64,000 nt of DNA. It comes from Strix aluco. Its lineage: Eukaryota > Chordata > Aves > Strigiformes > Strigidae. Numbering within the stretch: the first letter of the stretch is position 1; every line of letters starts with the position of its first letter. The notes under the pieces are model-generated. The model was not told the DNA's origin, did not search any database, and was given only the letters and a program-made list of their open reading frames with translations. Shown one piece after another: positions 1 through 11,355 of the stretch. The stretch covers positions 20,860,029 through 20,924,028 of the forward strand of contig NC_133933.1 in the NCBI RefSeq assembly GCF_031877795.1. The letters run 5' to 3'. A program made the translations under genes and the position numbers.

Positions 1-3000
1 GACGGAGCAATGCGTGCCTAAAACAGAAAGGTCGTCATTAGCAGGTGGCAAGGGATGCCCTGAAGTAGTAAGCAACTGCTTGGCACGTTGCTGCCTTAGC
101 TCTACAGAGGAGATCCCTTTGGCCGGTTTGCATTAGCCCTTTCTCCCAAGGATCTCACTCTGGAACACAGGGTTCACGTGGGGGTGTGACAGTTCATTTG
201 TGGGGCCATTCAGCAGAGAGCCTGCGATCCCCTGCCGGGCAAGAGAAGGCTGGCCCACTTCCTTCTGCCAGAATTTCTTCCGCCCTCCCAAGTTTTACTT
301 ACAGCGTGTTATTCCGGGGTGGGGGGAAATAAAATGCAAAGCCACAAGAGATCGAATGCCAGGAAGAGGCACAGCAGCTGCTTGGACCCAACAGGAACTA
401 CCCTCCTACCTAAGACACATTGTCGCAGCGCTCGTGGAGCTGCCATACCTCCGCCGATTCTGCTCCCACCACCGCATCTCCCCCTGCTGCTCTCTGGAGG
501 ATGAGCAGAGAGGCTGGTGCATCCAGGAAGGCTTTTGCCTGGTGCTCCACGTCTGCTTCGCCTGCCGGGCCATGCTCCTTTCCCAAAGGCAGCTCTGGAA
601 AGCAAAAGCGTGTGCAGCAAAGTGACTTGTTGGAAGTGGACAACAGCTAAAGCAAAACCCACACCAAGCCCTACCCCCGCTGTCTGCTCAGGCTGTGACA
701 GCCCTCAGTCCCTCCTCCTACCTGTGCATCTGCCCATGGGCTCTGGTGACATCTGGACAGCCATCTCCTCCCCCAGGATGTCACTGCCGTTCTCAATGAG
801 AAATTCCACCAGCAGCTTCACCTGCACACATCAAAGCCTTGGTTTCAGCGCAGGTGTCTGAAAATGTGCCAGGCAGCCTTTCCTGCTCCTGACCCTTGCT
901 TCTGCACAGAAGGCTGTGGCTGTGGGGCTGCTCTTCCAGGCAGCCACTCCACCATCATTTACTCAAGAGAGGAGCAAGCTCTGACGGTCCAGGCAGGCTG
1001 CAGGCAGCCGGTCAATACAGCGTACCTTCTCGGTCACCTTCAGCATGGCCTCGAGCGGGAGCAGGTCCTCGTCGGGTGGGCCCAGCAGGTTTGGCCCCAG
1101 GCAGATGGCCAGGTTGCTGGCGGTCATTCTGCTGGTGGACACGTGGTGGCCAATGCTCTGCAGCAGCGAGATCAGGCGCTGGAGGAGGAGGAGATGGGCT
1201 GCAGGCAACTTCTCGGCCACCCTGAGGGAGCAGGAACACAACGTTATGGAAGCAGATGCTGCCCACAGCTGTCCCTGAAGCTTGCACAAGGGCAGGTGGG
1301 AGCCAGTGTCTGTGTTGTGCCACTTTCCAGGTGCTCTCAGGCAGTGATCAGGGCTCCTGTGCTTCAGGAAGAACACACCCTGCTGCTTCCCAGCTCCTGG
1401 TTTCACCCAAGCCCACGCAAGGGAAGGCTCCCTGCCCACGCCCTTTCCCCCGAAATGCAACCCCAGCCCAGCAAATGCGAGCTGCCAGAAAGTGCAACCT
1501 TCTAAGGAGCCCGTCCCTTTTCAGGCAAGTCCCAGGACTCTGCCACTCCCTACTCAACAGGCAGGCTGCTGGCCACACTCACACTTTCAGCGCTTCCACC
1601 CTGGCCTCCTTGCTTGGCCTCTCCATGGCCTGCATCCAGTCCTCGTAGAGGCCGACAACGAGCAGCTTGCCCGGGATGCTGCGGAGAAAGTCCTGCAAGG
1701 CCAAGGGCTTCAGGTGAGCCTTTGAAGGTTCCAGGCCAGCCAGGAGCTCTTCCAGCTGCAGGGCAGAAGCGCTCACCTTCAGGAGGGCAGCCAGCAGGAT
1801 GACAGGCTGGTTTGCCAGGTCCACATCTGCGCCGCGGTCGAGGTCCTCCTTCAGCTTCTGGAGCGCCGTCCCCCTGTCGGATCTGCGGAAGATCCCCTCC
1901 GTCGACGGTCCTCGCTGGTGCAGGATGTCCACGAGCTCCTGCGGGAGACGCAGGAGAACAGCTGCTTGGCTGAAGAAACAAGTGACGGCAGAGGCCAGAG
2001 CTCTGCCCCAGGCTGGGATCCGCCCCCCCACCCCCCCCACCCCCCCCGCAAAGGGTCTGGCGCCAGAAGCGGTGGCCGTGGGTGAAAAGCCCCGTGCCCC
2101 AGCCACCCCCGCAGCCGCTGGGGACAGTGGCTCTGGAGCAGCCGCAGGGAGGGCTGGGGCTTCCCTGTCCAGGCTGGCCTACCTGGATGGGCCGGGGCAG
2201 CGTGCCGGCCTCCCCGCAGAGGGCTGCCAGGGGCTGCCCAAAGAGCGCCCTGCTGCAGTCGGAGCCCGCCTGCCCTGGCGCCGGGGCAGCGGACGGGCTC
2301 CGCCGCAGCGCAAACGGCCAGGGCAGCCCCCTCCTCTTCCTGCTGGTGCGGCCGCCGCTCCCTCCCGCTGCAAAGGGAAAGAGAGCAAGAGCCCGTCAGT
2401 GGGAACCGCCAGGCCAGCGCTCCCGGAGCCTGCCCTGCCCTGCCCTGCCCTGCCCTGCCTGCAGCGCGGTGCTGAGCGGTGCGGCGGGACGGGACGGGAC
2501 GGGCAGGGAGCCGGCAGCTGGAACCAGGGCTCTGGCTCAGCGGCTCCGGCTCGCAGTCTCCTGAGAACCGGCGGCACAGCGGGACAGCCCCGCCCAGCCC
2601 TCGCCCTGCCCTCCCCCAGGCCGCGAGCCGCAGCAGAGGGAGGCTCCCTGTCCCGCAGAATCACGTCCGGCGGCCGCTGCCCAGCGGGTGTCCTTGCTCG
2701 TCCGGGTGACATCCGTCCTCCCTTGGGGTGCCCGACCTGCGGGGTGACACTCAGGGAACAAGGGAGCACGGCTCCTCCCGGCTCTGGCCGAGGAGCAGGG
2801 ACCCATCTGCCCGGCTCTGGGGACAGAGCTCAGGCAGGCAGCACCTCGAGTGCTCAGCACTGTCGAAGGGTCCCGAGCGCTCAGCTCTCTCCTGCTGCAG
2901 CGTGATGCGCACCGATTTCCTCTGGCCAAAGGGCAGCAGCAACAGCATCCTCAGTTGTGCAGACGTGCCGGTCCAGGAGAAAAGAAGGCCCTCCCTGCCC

Positions 3001-6000
3001 TTCGTCCCCAAACTCACCTGGTGAGCGGCAAAGTCCGCCTTCATTGGTAGGTGGGGCTGTTGGATGCCCTTGCTTGGGATCAGCCTGCAAGAACCAGGAC
3101 CCTCTGCCCTCCTGGGCTCTCTGCCTCACGCGGCAGGTTTCCTCCCAGCACCACCAGCGGGGACATGCGGCGTTCCTGGTGGCTCCCCAACGCTCTTTGC
3201 ACCCGGGGTGGCACCGCGGGACCCTCCCTCCCCCCTGCACAGGCTCACCCCACTCGCCGCACAGCCCTGGCACCCTGGCACAGCCAGAGGCGGGTGAAAG
3301 GCAGCCGTTCTCACCTCTGCCTGGTCCTCCATCAGCCTCTCCAGGCTCTTCTTGGCGCTGAATGTCTTCCACTGGGCAGGAGAGAAAGAGTGGAAGGAGG
3401 TGAGCAGCGACACCTCTGCTGCTCGGCTGGAGGGCCAGCGCTCGGGGACAGCGGCCAGACGAGAGAGACACTTACGGCGTGGCGTCGGCTCAGCTCCTTC
3501 TGCAGGAGTTTGATGGATGGGACGGTGGTCACTCGGGCTCCCGTGGCTCCTTCGGGTGTCCTGTCACCGGGAAAGGACAGGGAGAGAGCTGGCTGAGCCC
3601 CAAGCCACCTCTTCTCCCTTGTCAGGCAGCTCTGCCTGAGAGCTGCCCGCAGCCGCAGCGGCAGCTCTCCCCATCTGGGGAGCTGTGTTCCCCCATCCGG
3701 CCGCGCCTGAAGCACCCCCCTAGCTTACCCCAGCAGCTTGCCCAGCCACAGCTGCTTCAGTGCCCGGGAGCTGCAGAAAGAGAGGAGAACCAGCGTCAGG
3801 CCCCGCTGCCCCCCAGCCCCCGGGCCCCTGCACAGCCTTGCCCCTTGGGAAGGGCTGAGGGGCAGCACGAGGCCCCGTGGGGCAGGACAGGGGTGCTGCC
3901 CAAGCCCTGGCTCCCTGTGTCCTGCCAGAGCAGCTGCTCCTGCCCTTGCCTCCTGGGGACCAAAAGGTGACCAGGGGATGCAGGATGTGGAAACGCACCC
4001 CCATCCCTCCCTGCCGGCGTGCAGCCCGCTCCCTGTCCAGGCTCTGCACGGAGGGCAGAGGCCATTCACAGGGTGGCGTGGGCACGGTTGGGACCCTCTC
4101 CTGCCCGGCTGTGGGACGTGGCACCATGACTCACCCGAAAGTGGCAACACAGGTGCCGCTGGGCCAGATGAAGATGATGGAGGTCCTGTCGTCGTCGCTG
4201 CCTTCCTCCTCCTCTTCCTCTTTGACGTCCCCCGCCGCCTCCTTCCCGCTGCTCAGCACCCACAGCTGGTCCAGGGCCAGGCGGAGCTGTGGGCGCAGGG
4301 TGGTGCCACGTCTGCGGAGAAGAGAGACAGGCAGTGAGCTGGAGGTGGCCGCCTTGGGGTGCCCCCGGGCAGAGCCCTGCCCCCCACCTGCCCCTGTGTG
4401 GTGGTTTAGGCCCTGCCGGGACCCGAGAGGACATTGCCACTGCCCCTCCCCTACCCTCCGACCGGAACGGGGCAGGGAGGGAAATACAAACCCCGGGGCT
4501 GAGATGAGGAGAGGTTTAATACAGCAGTGCAACAGCAACAAACCGAACAACAAGAACGATAACAATAGCAATAACAGTAATAACAATAAACAGAACAAGG
4601 GATATACTGATACAGCAGCGAGGAGAGCGACCCCACACCACGCGTTTACCGACTGAGTAATCCCACACCACTGAGGGATCTTCTGAGAGGCCGGGTAAGG
4701 GAGACAATTGCTCAACCTCCTCCAGGGCAGCTATACCAAAGGCCCACCAGTACTCTCTTGGGTCTTTAAAGTACCCTCTCCTCAGGTAATCTGTACCTAG
4801 GATGCACGGGGCATCTGGGCCAGTCACAATGGGGTGCTTATGCCAGTCCTTCCCAGTTAAGCTTACTTCAGCTTCTAATAGGGTCAGCTGTTGGGATCCC
4901 CCTGTCACTCCGGAGATGCAGATGGGTTCAACCCCACTGTAGTTTGATGGCATCAGGGTGCACTGTGCGCCAGTATCTACCAAGGCCTTATGTATGCTTG
5001 TGCGTCTGATGTGCCAGGCCATCGGATCCACAGCGTCCAGTAAATCCGATTATCCCTTTCCTCCACCTGGCTGGAGGCAGGGCCCCTCTAATCCTGCTCA
5101 CCATCACTCACTTGTTCTAAGAGTGACTCCTGCAAGAATGACTCACTTGTCCCCTCAAGAAGGTCAAGCATAACGTTGGCCATTCTATTCTGTCTGGGGG
5201 ATTTCCGACTGGACACTGGAGCTGCGTCTCTCTTGGAAGACTCCCCTTTCATGGTGGCTTTCCCTTTCAGGTGCTGTACTTGTGCAGCTAGGGCGGGAGT
5301 GGGCTGTCCATCCCACCTCCTCACGTTTTCTCCATGGTCGCGGAGGAAGAATCACAGGGTACCCCGTGCTGTGTCCCTTCCACTGCCCTTCTCTTGGGTG
5401 GGGAAGTGCCTGCTTCTAATGGCTGAGACATCGGCCCGTGCAGGTGGAATGTAGGACATGTCCTCTTCCACTTTCTGGAGCCTCTGAGACAGTTCCCTTA
5501 CAGCTGAAACCCAGGCATGTTGGGAGGAAGGGAGATTTCCCTCATATTGCCGGAGCTGGCCAGCCACTTCGTCCACTGTCTGAGTGTGGGTGTCTCGCCA
5601 CCAGGACGCTACTGCCAATGCTTTGGAATGTGCCTCTGGTGCACTTTGCAGGAACTTCTGCCACATCAGCTGTGTGCAAGGGACCTGATCTGGATCCATG
5701 GGCCATCATTGAGATCACCATAAACCATGTCAAACACAGCCAATTCCCTGAGGTTCTGAATGCCTTTCTCCGTGTTGGTCCACTTGCCTAACCGACATAG
5801 AACATCATCCTTGTAGGGGCACCTCTCCCTTACACTGAGCAGGAGTCGCCTCCAAAGGCTGAGGGTTTGAGCCTGTTTCCCTATGGCCTTGTCAATACCA
5901 GCCTCCCTGGCTAAAGATCCCAGCTGCTTGGCCTCTCTCCCCTCCAATTCCAAAACACCAGCTCCACTATCCCAGCATCAGAGCAGCCAGGTGCAAATTT

Positions 6001-7808
6001 GCTCGCCTGGAAGGCATCTGAAATCCTTCCGCATATCTCGCAACTCACTGAGGGATAGAGATCGGATGGTTACCTCCGGCTCTTCCTCCTGCTCTCGTGA
6101 TGGGCCTGGTTCATTATCACCCTGTGCACTGCGAGGGGATTTTTTGGTATATTTGGTTTTCCGTGTCGGGGCGACTCATACTGGCACTGCCTGTCCCCCT
6201 GGCCCAGCTGCTGTGCTGGTGGAGGCGACTGGTACTGGCACTGCCTGTCCCCCTGGCCCAGCTGCTGTACCAGCAGGTTCACTTTCAGATCCTGCAGCCC
6301 TTTCTCCCCCTTGAGGGCAGTGATCAGTGTTAAAGATGACACGGTAGGCATGGGCAAGCCCCCAGCACATCGCAACGAGTTGTGTCTCCCGGGGTTTGTC
6401 AGATTGGCAACACACCTTTTCCAAACACTCCACCAGTTTATCAGGACTCTGCACTTGTTTGGGAGTGAGATCCCAAAGCACTGGGGGTGACCACTGACTC
6501 AGGCACTTGCCCATCTTTTCCCACACACCTTGCCATTTATAACTATCTGCCCTCGGGGCAGGTTTCCGGGTGGTGCCATTATTGGAGAAGTACCGCATGG
6601 CCCAAAACAAGATCTGGCAGACATTCAGAAAGCGCTGTGCCGCAAACACACTGGCCTGGGTGCTCCAAGGATAGCTAAAACTCTCAAAAACCGAGAGCAT
6701 CTCTTCCCCTGGCTCACCCACGGAGGCGGTGAGACCCCTAACGAAAGCCCAGGCAGCAAACAGCTACCGGTTCACCCGCACAAGCAGTGATGCAAGCACA
6801 TTATAAGCAGTCAGTAGCCAGTATAGCAAAATAAAACCCTTGACGCATTTTCCACCGATAACAAACGCCGGCACTGGGAACACACAGGGGATATAAGGAT
6901 TAATCCAGCCCCACCACGCAAGCAAGTTGGCCAGCACTGCAAATGTTCCTTATCAAACAAATACGAATAAAACCAGAAAAATGGCACCTAACAGATGGCT
7001 CTAACGCACCTTCTCCTTGTGTCCTTATCTCAACCCTCTCGTGCCACACGTTGGGCACCAAAAAGGCTGTGGTGGTTTAGGCCCCGCCGGGACCCGAGAC
7101 CACGCTGCCGCTGCCCCTCCCCCACCCACCCACCGACCGGAACGGGGCAGGGAGTGAAATACAGACCCCGGGGCTGAGATAAGGAGAGGTTTGATACAAC
7201 AGTGCAACAGCAACAAACCGAACAACAAGAACGATAGCAATAGCAATAACAGTAATAACAATAAACAGAACAAGGGATATACAGATACAGCAGTGAGGGA
7301 AGCGACCCCACCCCACGCGTTTACCAATCTTCCCGCGCTTGGGCGCCCGGACCTGACGTCAGCATGGTATTGAATAACCCGGCTAGAGCTCCCTCCCCAC
7401 TGCTGGGGAAACTTAACCCTATCCTGGCTAAACCAGGACACCTTGGGATGGACATTGGTGCATCCAGCACCAAGGCCCCAGGGCCTGGGGCTGGTGCCAG
7501 AGTGTCCCTGGCCTGGTGGCAGGGCCAGGGATGGGGGAAAGGCAGTGGGGCTCTGAGGGTCTTACCGCAACTTGGCGATGACCAGTTCCTCCTGGAGGAG
7601 GAGAAGGCGCCTCTCGCTCCTCCTGTGGCCCCGGGTCAGCCACACGTCTGTGCTCAGCACCGCCTCGGCGTCGGTGAGAGCCTCCCTGCGGAGCAGAGAG
7701 CGGCGGGCATGAGAAAGGCTGCAGCTGCGAGGCCCGGCCGTGCCCACCCATCCCTGAGCCGCAGGGGGGATCCTACCTGGAGTGCCAGCAGCAGTTGGCC
7801 TGGCCCAT
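1..7808 (-). CDS. Gene A: PH-RhoGAP protein, TAGAP/ARHGAP20-like (3' end outside window)
   Basis: Likely GTPase-activating protein for a Rho-family GTPase, acting at a membrane. Exons in transcript order: 7777-7808, 7566-7685, 4135-4311, 3729-3770, 3476-3560, 3315-3371, 3018-3084, 2183-2367, 1777-1938, 1583-1692, 1026-1221, 722-821, 449-594 and the first 17 bases of exon 14 at 1-17; exons 15 and 16 lie left of the window. All junctions are GT-AG and in phase. The start at 7808 has A at -3 and G at +4, a good Kozak context; the frame stays open upstream to 8168, so a longer N-terminus is not excluded. Intron 2 (4312-7565) contains the ERV fossil. If the exon 13 donor at 448 is not used, the frame stops at 410-412, giving a shorter protein. 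Only an intronic base separates this copy from gene B in the shared part. Domain details are under gene B. Confidence 0.8.
2023..2047 (-). repeat. C-rich length-variable run, intron 8 of gene A, long form
   Basis: C7-A-C8-A-C8 on the plus strand, so long G tracts in the transcript sense. Long forms (25 bp) are also at 14397-14421 and 51501-51525. Short forms (16 bp, one A-C8 fewer) are at 26771-26786, 39136-39151 and 63871-63886. This nine-base step accounts for the 12374 versus 12365 unit lengths. Confidence 0.9.
2429..2460 (-). repeat. (CCCTG)n run, G-quadruplex motif, intron 7 of gene A
   Basis: On the minus (transcribed-sense) strand it reads as five GGG tracts separated by CA, a classical G-quadruplex pattern. 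The same run, equal in length, is at 14803-14834, 27168-27199, 39533-39564 and 51907-51938. A GGGAC repeat follows within 50 bases. Confidence 0.75.
4397..7440 (-). mobile_element. ERV fossil in intron 2 of gene A (class II/ERVK-like, pol-less)
   Basis: Broken endogenous retrovirus, about 3.0 kb, in the same orientation as the host gene. The 5' LTR is at 7068-7440 (373 bp, TG...CA ends). The primer-binding site at 7043-7060 resembles the lysine tRNA type used by betaretrovirus-like elements. Gag-like sequence runs from about 6720 to 5350, with a 54-bp direct duplication around 6180-6290 in a Gly/Pro-rich part. Protease-like sequence with the DTG motif lies around 5030-4650. A partial 3' LTR (4397-4650, about 254 bp) follows at once. 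I see no reverse transcriptase, integrase or envelope. The coding parts are in several pieces and carry several breaks. The two LTR parts differ at about 7 percent of positions by eye; if typical avian neutral rates apply, insertion was some 10-20 million years ago. No clear target-site duplication was seen. Confidence 0.75.
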
Positions 7809-8130
7809 CCTGCCCGGGACAGGAGGACCCTCGCTCTGCACCGCTCTGGGATGCGGCCCAGCCGGCGACAGCGAGGATGGCAAGTGAGGTGCAGGTGCCG
7901 GGGAGTGCTGCTCGGCCAGAGCCTGCCTCCTGCCGGCGCTGCTCGGTGCCAGCAGAGCCCCCTGCTGCCGGCTCTGGTGGCTGCTGGCTCCAAAATGGCC
8001 GCCGCTGGGAGGCCAACGGAAAGTGGGCGGGGCCTCGTGCCGGGGGTGCTCTCCAGCGTGGCCCTGGCTGTCTTGCGCTGGGGAGCCCAGAGCAGGACAG
8101 AGCAGAGGGGAAGCACCCCCTCCCTCCGCC
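7790..8130 (-). promoter_or_regulatory. GC-rich candidate promoter of gene A
   Basis: CpG-rich stretch around and upstream of the first coding exon. It holds a GC box (GGGCGGGG, 8025-8032, plus strand) and CAAAATGGCCGCC at 7991-8003, one base off a typical YY1 core. No TATA box is seen here, which fits a CpG-type promoter. A possible 3' splice site (CCCGGGCAG) lies directly before the start codon, so the true first exon may be an untranslated one further up. Confidence 0.5.
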
Positions 8131-10087
8131 TGCTGCCAGTGGTTTGCCTGCTGCAGCCCGGGATGCACTTAGCCCCCGTTGCCCCAGGGGTACTTTGCTG
8201 GCTCCAAGTTGCTCAACTTCGGGTCCACCGTGACCCCAGGGCTCTGCACAGCTGCTTGCCAGCTGGGTCTCCCCCAGCACATACGGCTCCAAAGGCTTCT
8301 TCCTGCCCAGGTCCAGCACTTTGCTCTTCCCTCTTCCCCTTCTTCAACGACAGCAGGCACCTGGCAGCCCCTTTCTCCAGCCTGTCAAGGGCCCTCTGCT
8401 TGGCAACACAACTCCCGGCTGCAGGAGCCTCTCCTCCCGGTCGTGTGCCTTCTGCAAGCTGTCTGAGGGTGTGCTCTGCCCCGTCATCCGCATCACTGAA
8501 TGTGGACAGCGCGTGCATCGTGCGGCGCACGGCTTTCTCACAGAATGATCAGAAATTGAGGGGGAAGATCCACTTTTCTGTGTGTGTGTGTGTATTACAA
8601 ATATGGTGCTTCTCCCTGTCATCCCTTGAAGCCAATTAAAGGTGTACAGGCTCTCTCGTTTTCCATTGGAATGTCACACCCCTTGGTAGTACTGACCTTA
8701 CGTGCAACGTTGCATCAGGCTGTACTCTCGCCTAGACTGTTAGATAGTAGGTAGCCTAGAGTAGTAGAGAGCAGATGATCTGCATTAATGGTGCTAACGC
8801 CAGTGACGGGAGGCTGCATCTAGCTGTTCAGCCAAAGGGTAAAAATCAGAGGTGGCTGTTGAACTCAGTGGGCAATTGACTGAATTCAGCACGTTCAAAA
8901 AAGAAAAGCTACAGGAGGAAGGCATATTCTATCCTGACTGCTACAATGCATGTTTTAGGAGGTATGAAGATAAACCCCCCATGCCCCTCCGCCCACCCCC
9001 TTCCAAGAGAAAGGACTAGAGAAAAAAGATGCAACTTCTAGAGCAATGGGGCTTTTAATAGGCAAGTAAATTTCCCCGTATCATGCCCATTCAATGAGCT
9101 ACTTTGTCTGACACTCTGCCTTACTCGGTACCAGCATAAGACTCTTCCCGGAAGAATTAGACAAACCAAAAAATTGCTCTACAGCCAGTTGCCTCTGTTA
9201 CGCTATGGAAGATGCAGAATTCCTCTCTGATCCACAACTTTCCACCTACAACCAAAACCGTAGTGAAGTTTTCCTCCATTTCACATGGGCGCTGATGGCT
9301 CTTCCCCAGGGAAAGCCTCTGTCACTCTGTGGGCATAGCTGCTCATAGGCAAGGCAAGCCCCGAGCCTCACGCACCATCCGAGGCCACCACCGTCCTCCT
9401 GTAGCCGTGAGCAAGATCTCAAACGCCTTTTCTGCTGCAGGAGAAGAGTTGTTAATAGAAGCGGATGCACGAGGCACGGTCAGTTCCAGAACAGTCACAG
9501 CTGTTCAAAGCTTTCCGTGCCCTGGGTTGGTGGTTGTCAGGACCAGCTCCTGCGTCAGCTTGCACCGAGGCTGGCGACAGCTGTATTTCATGCAGGTAAC
9601 TCAGGTTTAACCCTTTGTCCCCTGAGCATCCGCACAGCTCCAGCAGCACAGAAAGTCACAGTGGGCCGCGCTGGAGCAAGCTGCTCCGCTGGACTTGTGG
9701 CAAGTGTTGCGTCTGCATCCCTGCCCTTCTGTTCTCCCTGTAGGGTCCTGGTCAATACAACAAGCTGCTCTCCCTGGAAATGACCATCGTGGCGAAAGAC
9801 AGACTCCACTGTGAGCCATGACCTTCACCCACCGAGCAGCCAGCACAGCCAGGGACACGTCTGTGCGAAAGGCCCTCCCCGTGGCAAAAAGGGGATCCAT
9901 AGTCAGCTTTGGATGGCGTGTGTCTGGTGGAACTGTTGATACTGCGCGATGCCTTGATTAAAATAGGAGCGATGAAGAGAGTTCAAAACCTGCCCTTTTG
10001 AGGAAAAATGCAGGAAATCAGAGTCTTTGCAGGAAGAATGCAGGAAACCGGCATCTTTTGGCTATTTTACACTCCAACCAGAAAGAT
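8131..10087. other. Upstream region of gene A, no gene recognised
   Basis: About 2 kb between promoter and LTR-like block. It holds a short TG run (8579-8593) and, on the minus strand, several short open frames (for example 8213-8530) that match no family I know. I found no splice-linked chain of exons here. Confidence 0.5.
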
Positions 10088-10879
10088 TGTGGGCCCGTGC
10101 TTTGCTGATTAGGGATACCAATTAAACTCAGACACCAGAGTGAAAAGAGCAGGCATATTTTACTGGAAATAGCTAAATAATGTAACAGAATAATACAGAA
10201 AACATACAGTACGAACAGACACAATAGCGCACTTAAACAAATAGGAAAATACAGGGTCATGCATCAAATCATTACTACCTGAGGGAGAGAATAGGGATTA
10301 AGAAAGATCCATCACCACTTGCATACTTTACCATCATCCGGATCCGCAGTGGCTGGGCAGCCCCGGTTACAGCGAGGATTTGGAGAGCCTTTCCCGGCAA
10401 GTGGGAAATCCTACGCGGTGCGTCCACCCGTAGGTGAGGCTTCCAAAGTCGCTGTGAGCGGGTCCAGCCTTATATAGCCCAAAATCAGCAAGCCAGAACA
10501 GCTGGCACCTCTGTTTTGAGCAGAACGTCTGGTTTCACTCTCACATTAGATTCCCCCGGAGCCTGGCCAGGGCTCAAGGGAGAAGCTAAGGGAGTTTCCC
10601 TGCTTATCTAATTTATTTATGTTCTTTTTAGAACAAGGCCACACGTCTGGTCCCAAGGCCGGACAGCAGGCTTCATGGCCTTGTTAACTTACCTCTATGC
10701 CAAGAAGAAGAAAGATACATTCAGGATAGACATGTTTCCATTACATTCATCATCAGTCAGGAGTCTATGATATCTAAGCTACATCTTTCATTAATGACCA
10801 TACACATATCGTTAATGACTACATACTAAGTTAGCAGCTTTGGCTCGGGGCCTGTTGTTCAGGCTTCAACACTTCAACA
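10088..10879 (-). mobile_element. LTR-like block, probably a solo LTR
   Basis: On the minus strand it runs from TGTTGAAGTG to GGGCCCACA, about 790 bp, with TG...CA ends and a TATA box (CTATATAAG, 10470-10478) followed by a GC-rich leader, the usual order in an LTR. Related sequence continues to about 11030, so the outer edge is uncertain and no target-site duplication was found. There is no retroviral coding sequence beside it. It points toward the start of gene A, about 2.3 kb downstream. Confidence 0.5.
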
Positions 10880-11355
10880 CTTTAGCGCTTTTTACATCAG
10901 GATAGGCGGTTTGTTATAACCTAGTACAATACCTACTAGCACAACGGTTATCAGGTACAAAATATACAGGATTCCTCTATAGGTCAACTCTGGCTTGGGC
11001 CTATTGTCCAAGCCTTAGCACTTCAGCCCGGTGGTTAATGCTTTAAGGGCAGTTCAGCACGTTGGGAAAAGGGATGGAAGACCACTCTTGTGGACGCTGT
11101 CTGGACTGGGCTAGGCTGGGCTTGGAGAGCCTGGGAGGGTCTCCGCGGTCCCAGCTTTCCCGCAGTGCTGACTGTGGTGGCTGCTGCCTGTTCTTTCCTG
11201 CAGTGCTGACTGCACCCACCAGCTGAAAAAGCCCCTGGTAGAGGGGCAGGGAGAAGCTCTTCTCCAGAGATTTGCCAGAAACTCTCCAGAGCATCCCTTT
11301 TCCCCCCATGAGGATGCTCCGTGTGACAAGGGAAGGTGCCCATTAGTCCACAGTC
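10880..11355. other. Spacer between LTR-like block and CR1 tail
   Basis: The first 150 bases look related to the LTR-like block (a second, diverged copy of its TGAAG-type edge near 11000-11030). The rest, including a repeated GCAGTGCTGACTG word, is unassigned. The same spacer recurs in units 2 to 5 at 23254-23729, 35619-36094, 47984-48459 and 60354-60829. Confidence 0.4.

Noticed and set aside
1799-2905. Long plus-strand open frame of 368 codons, repeated in each unit
   Set aside because: It lies antisense to exons 8 and 9 and the GC-rich introns, is low-complexity Ala/Pro/Gly/Arg, and matches no family; GC-rich DNA gives long chance frames.
4501-4650. Asn/Ser-rich or Leu/Cys/Tyr-rich peptides at the LTR
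   Set aside because: They are chance translations of the AAC-rich stretch of the ERV LTR.
4391-7446. Target-site duplication flanking the ERV
   Set aside because: The six bases on either side (CCCCTG and CCTTGG) do not match well enough to claim one.
8213-8530. Minus-strand open frame of 105 codons (SDADDGAEHTLRQL...) upstream of the promoter
   Set aside because: It looks mildly protein-like, but at 57946 unit 5 has a His to Arg change in it, a neighbouring frame is equally open, and no splice chain or family match was found. Kept as unassigned.
8579-8593. TG dinucleotide run as a possible regulatory or Z-DNA element
   Set aside because: Only 15 bases long and unchanged in the copies; too short to claim a function.
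7364-8639. Plus-strand open frames of 289 and 285 codons over the promoter and exons 1-2
   Set aside because: They are antisense shadows of the CpG-rich first exons, with no splice-linked partners or recognisable domains.
9246-9900. Short minus-strand frames around 9.2-9.9 kb that might be exons of a second gene
   Set aside because: Clustered changes in units 4 and 5 alter several residues, and no consistent donor-acceptor chain could be built.
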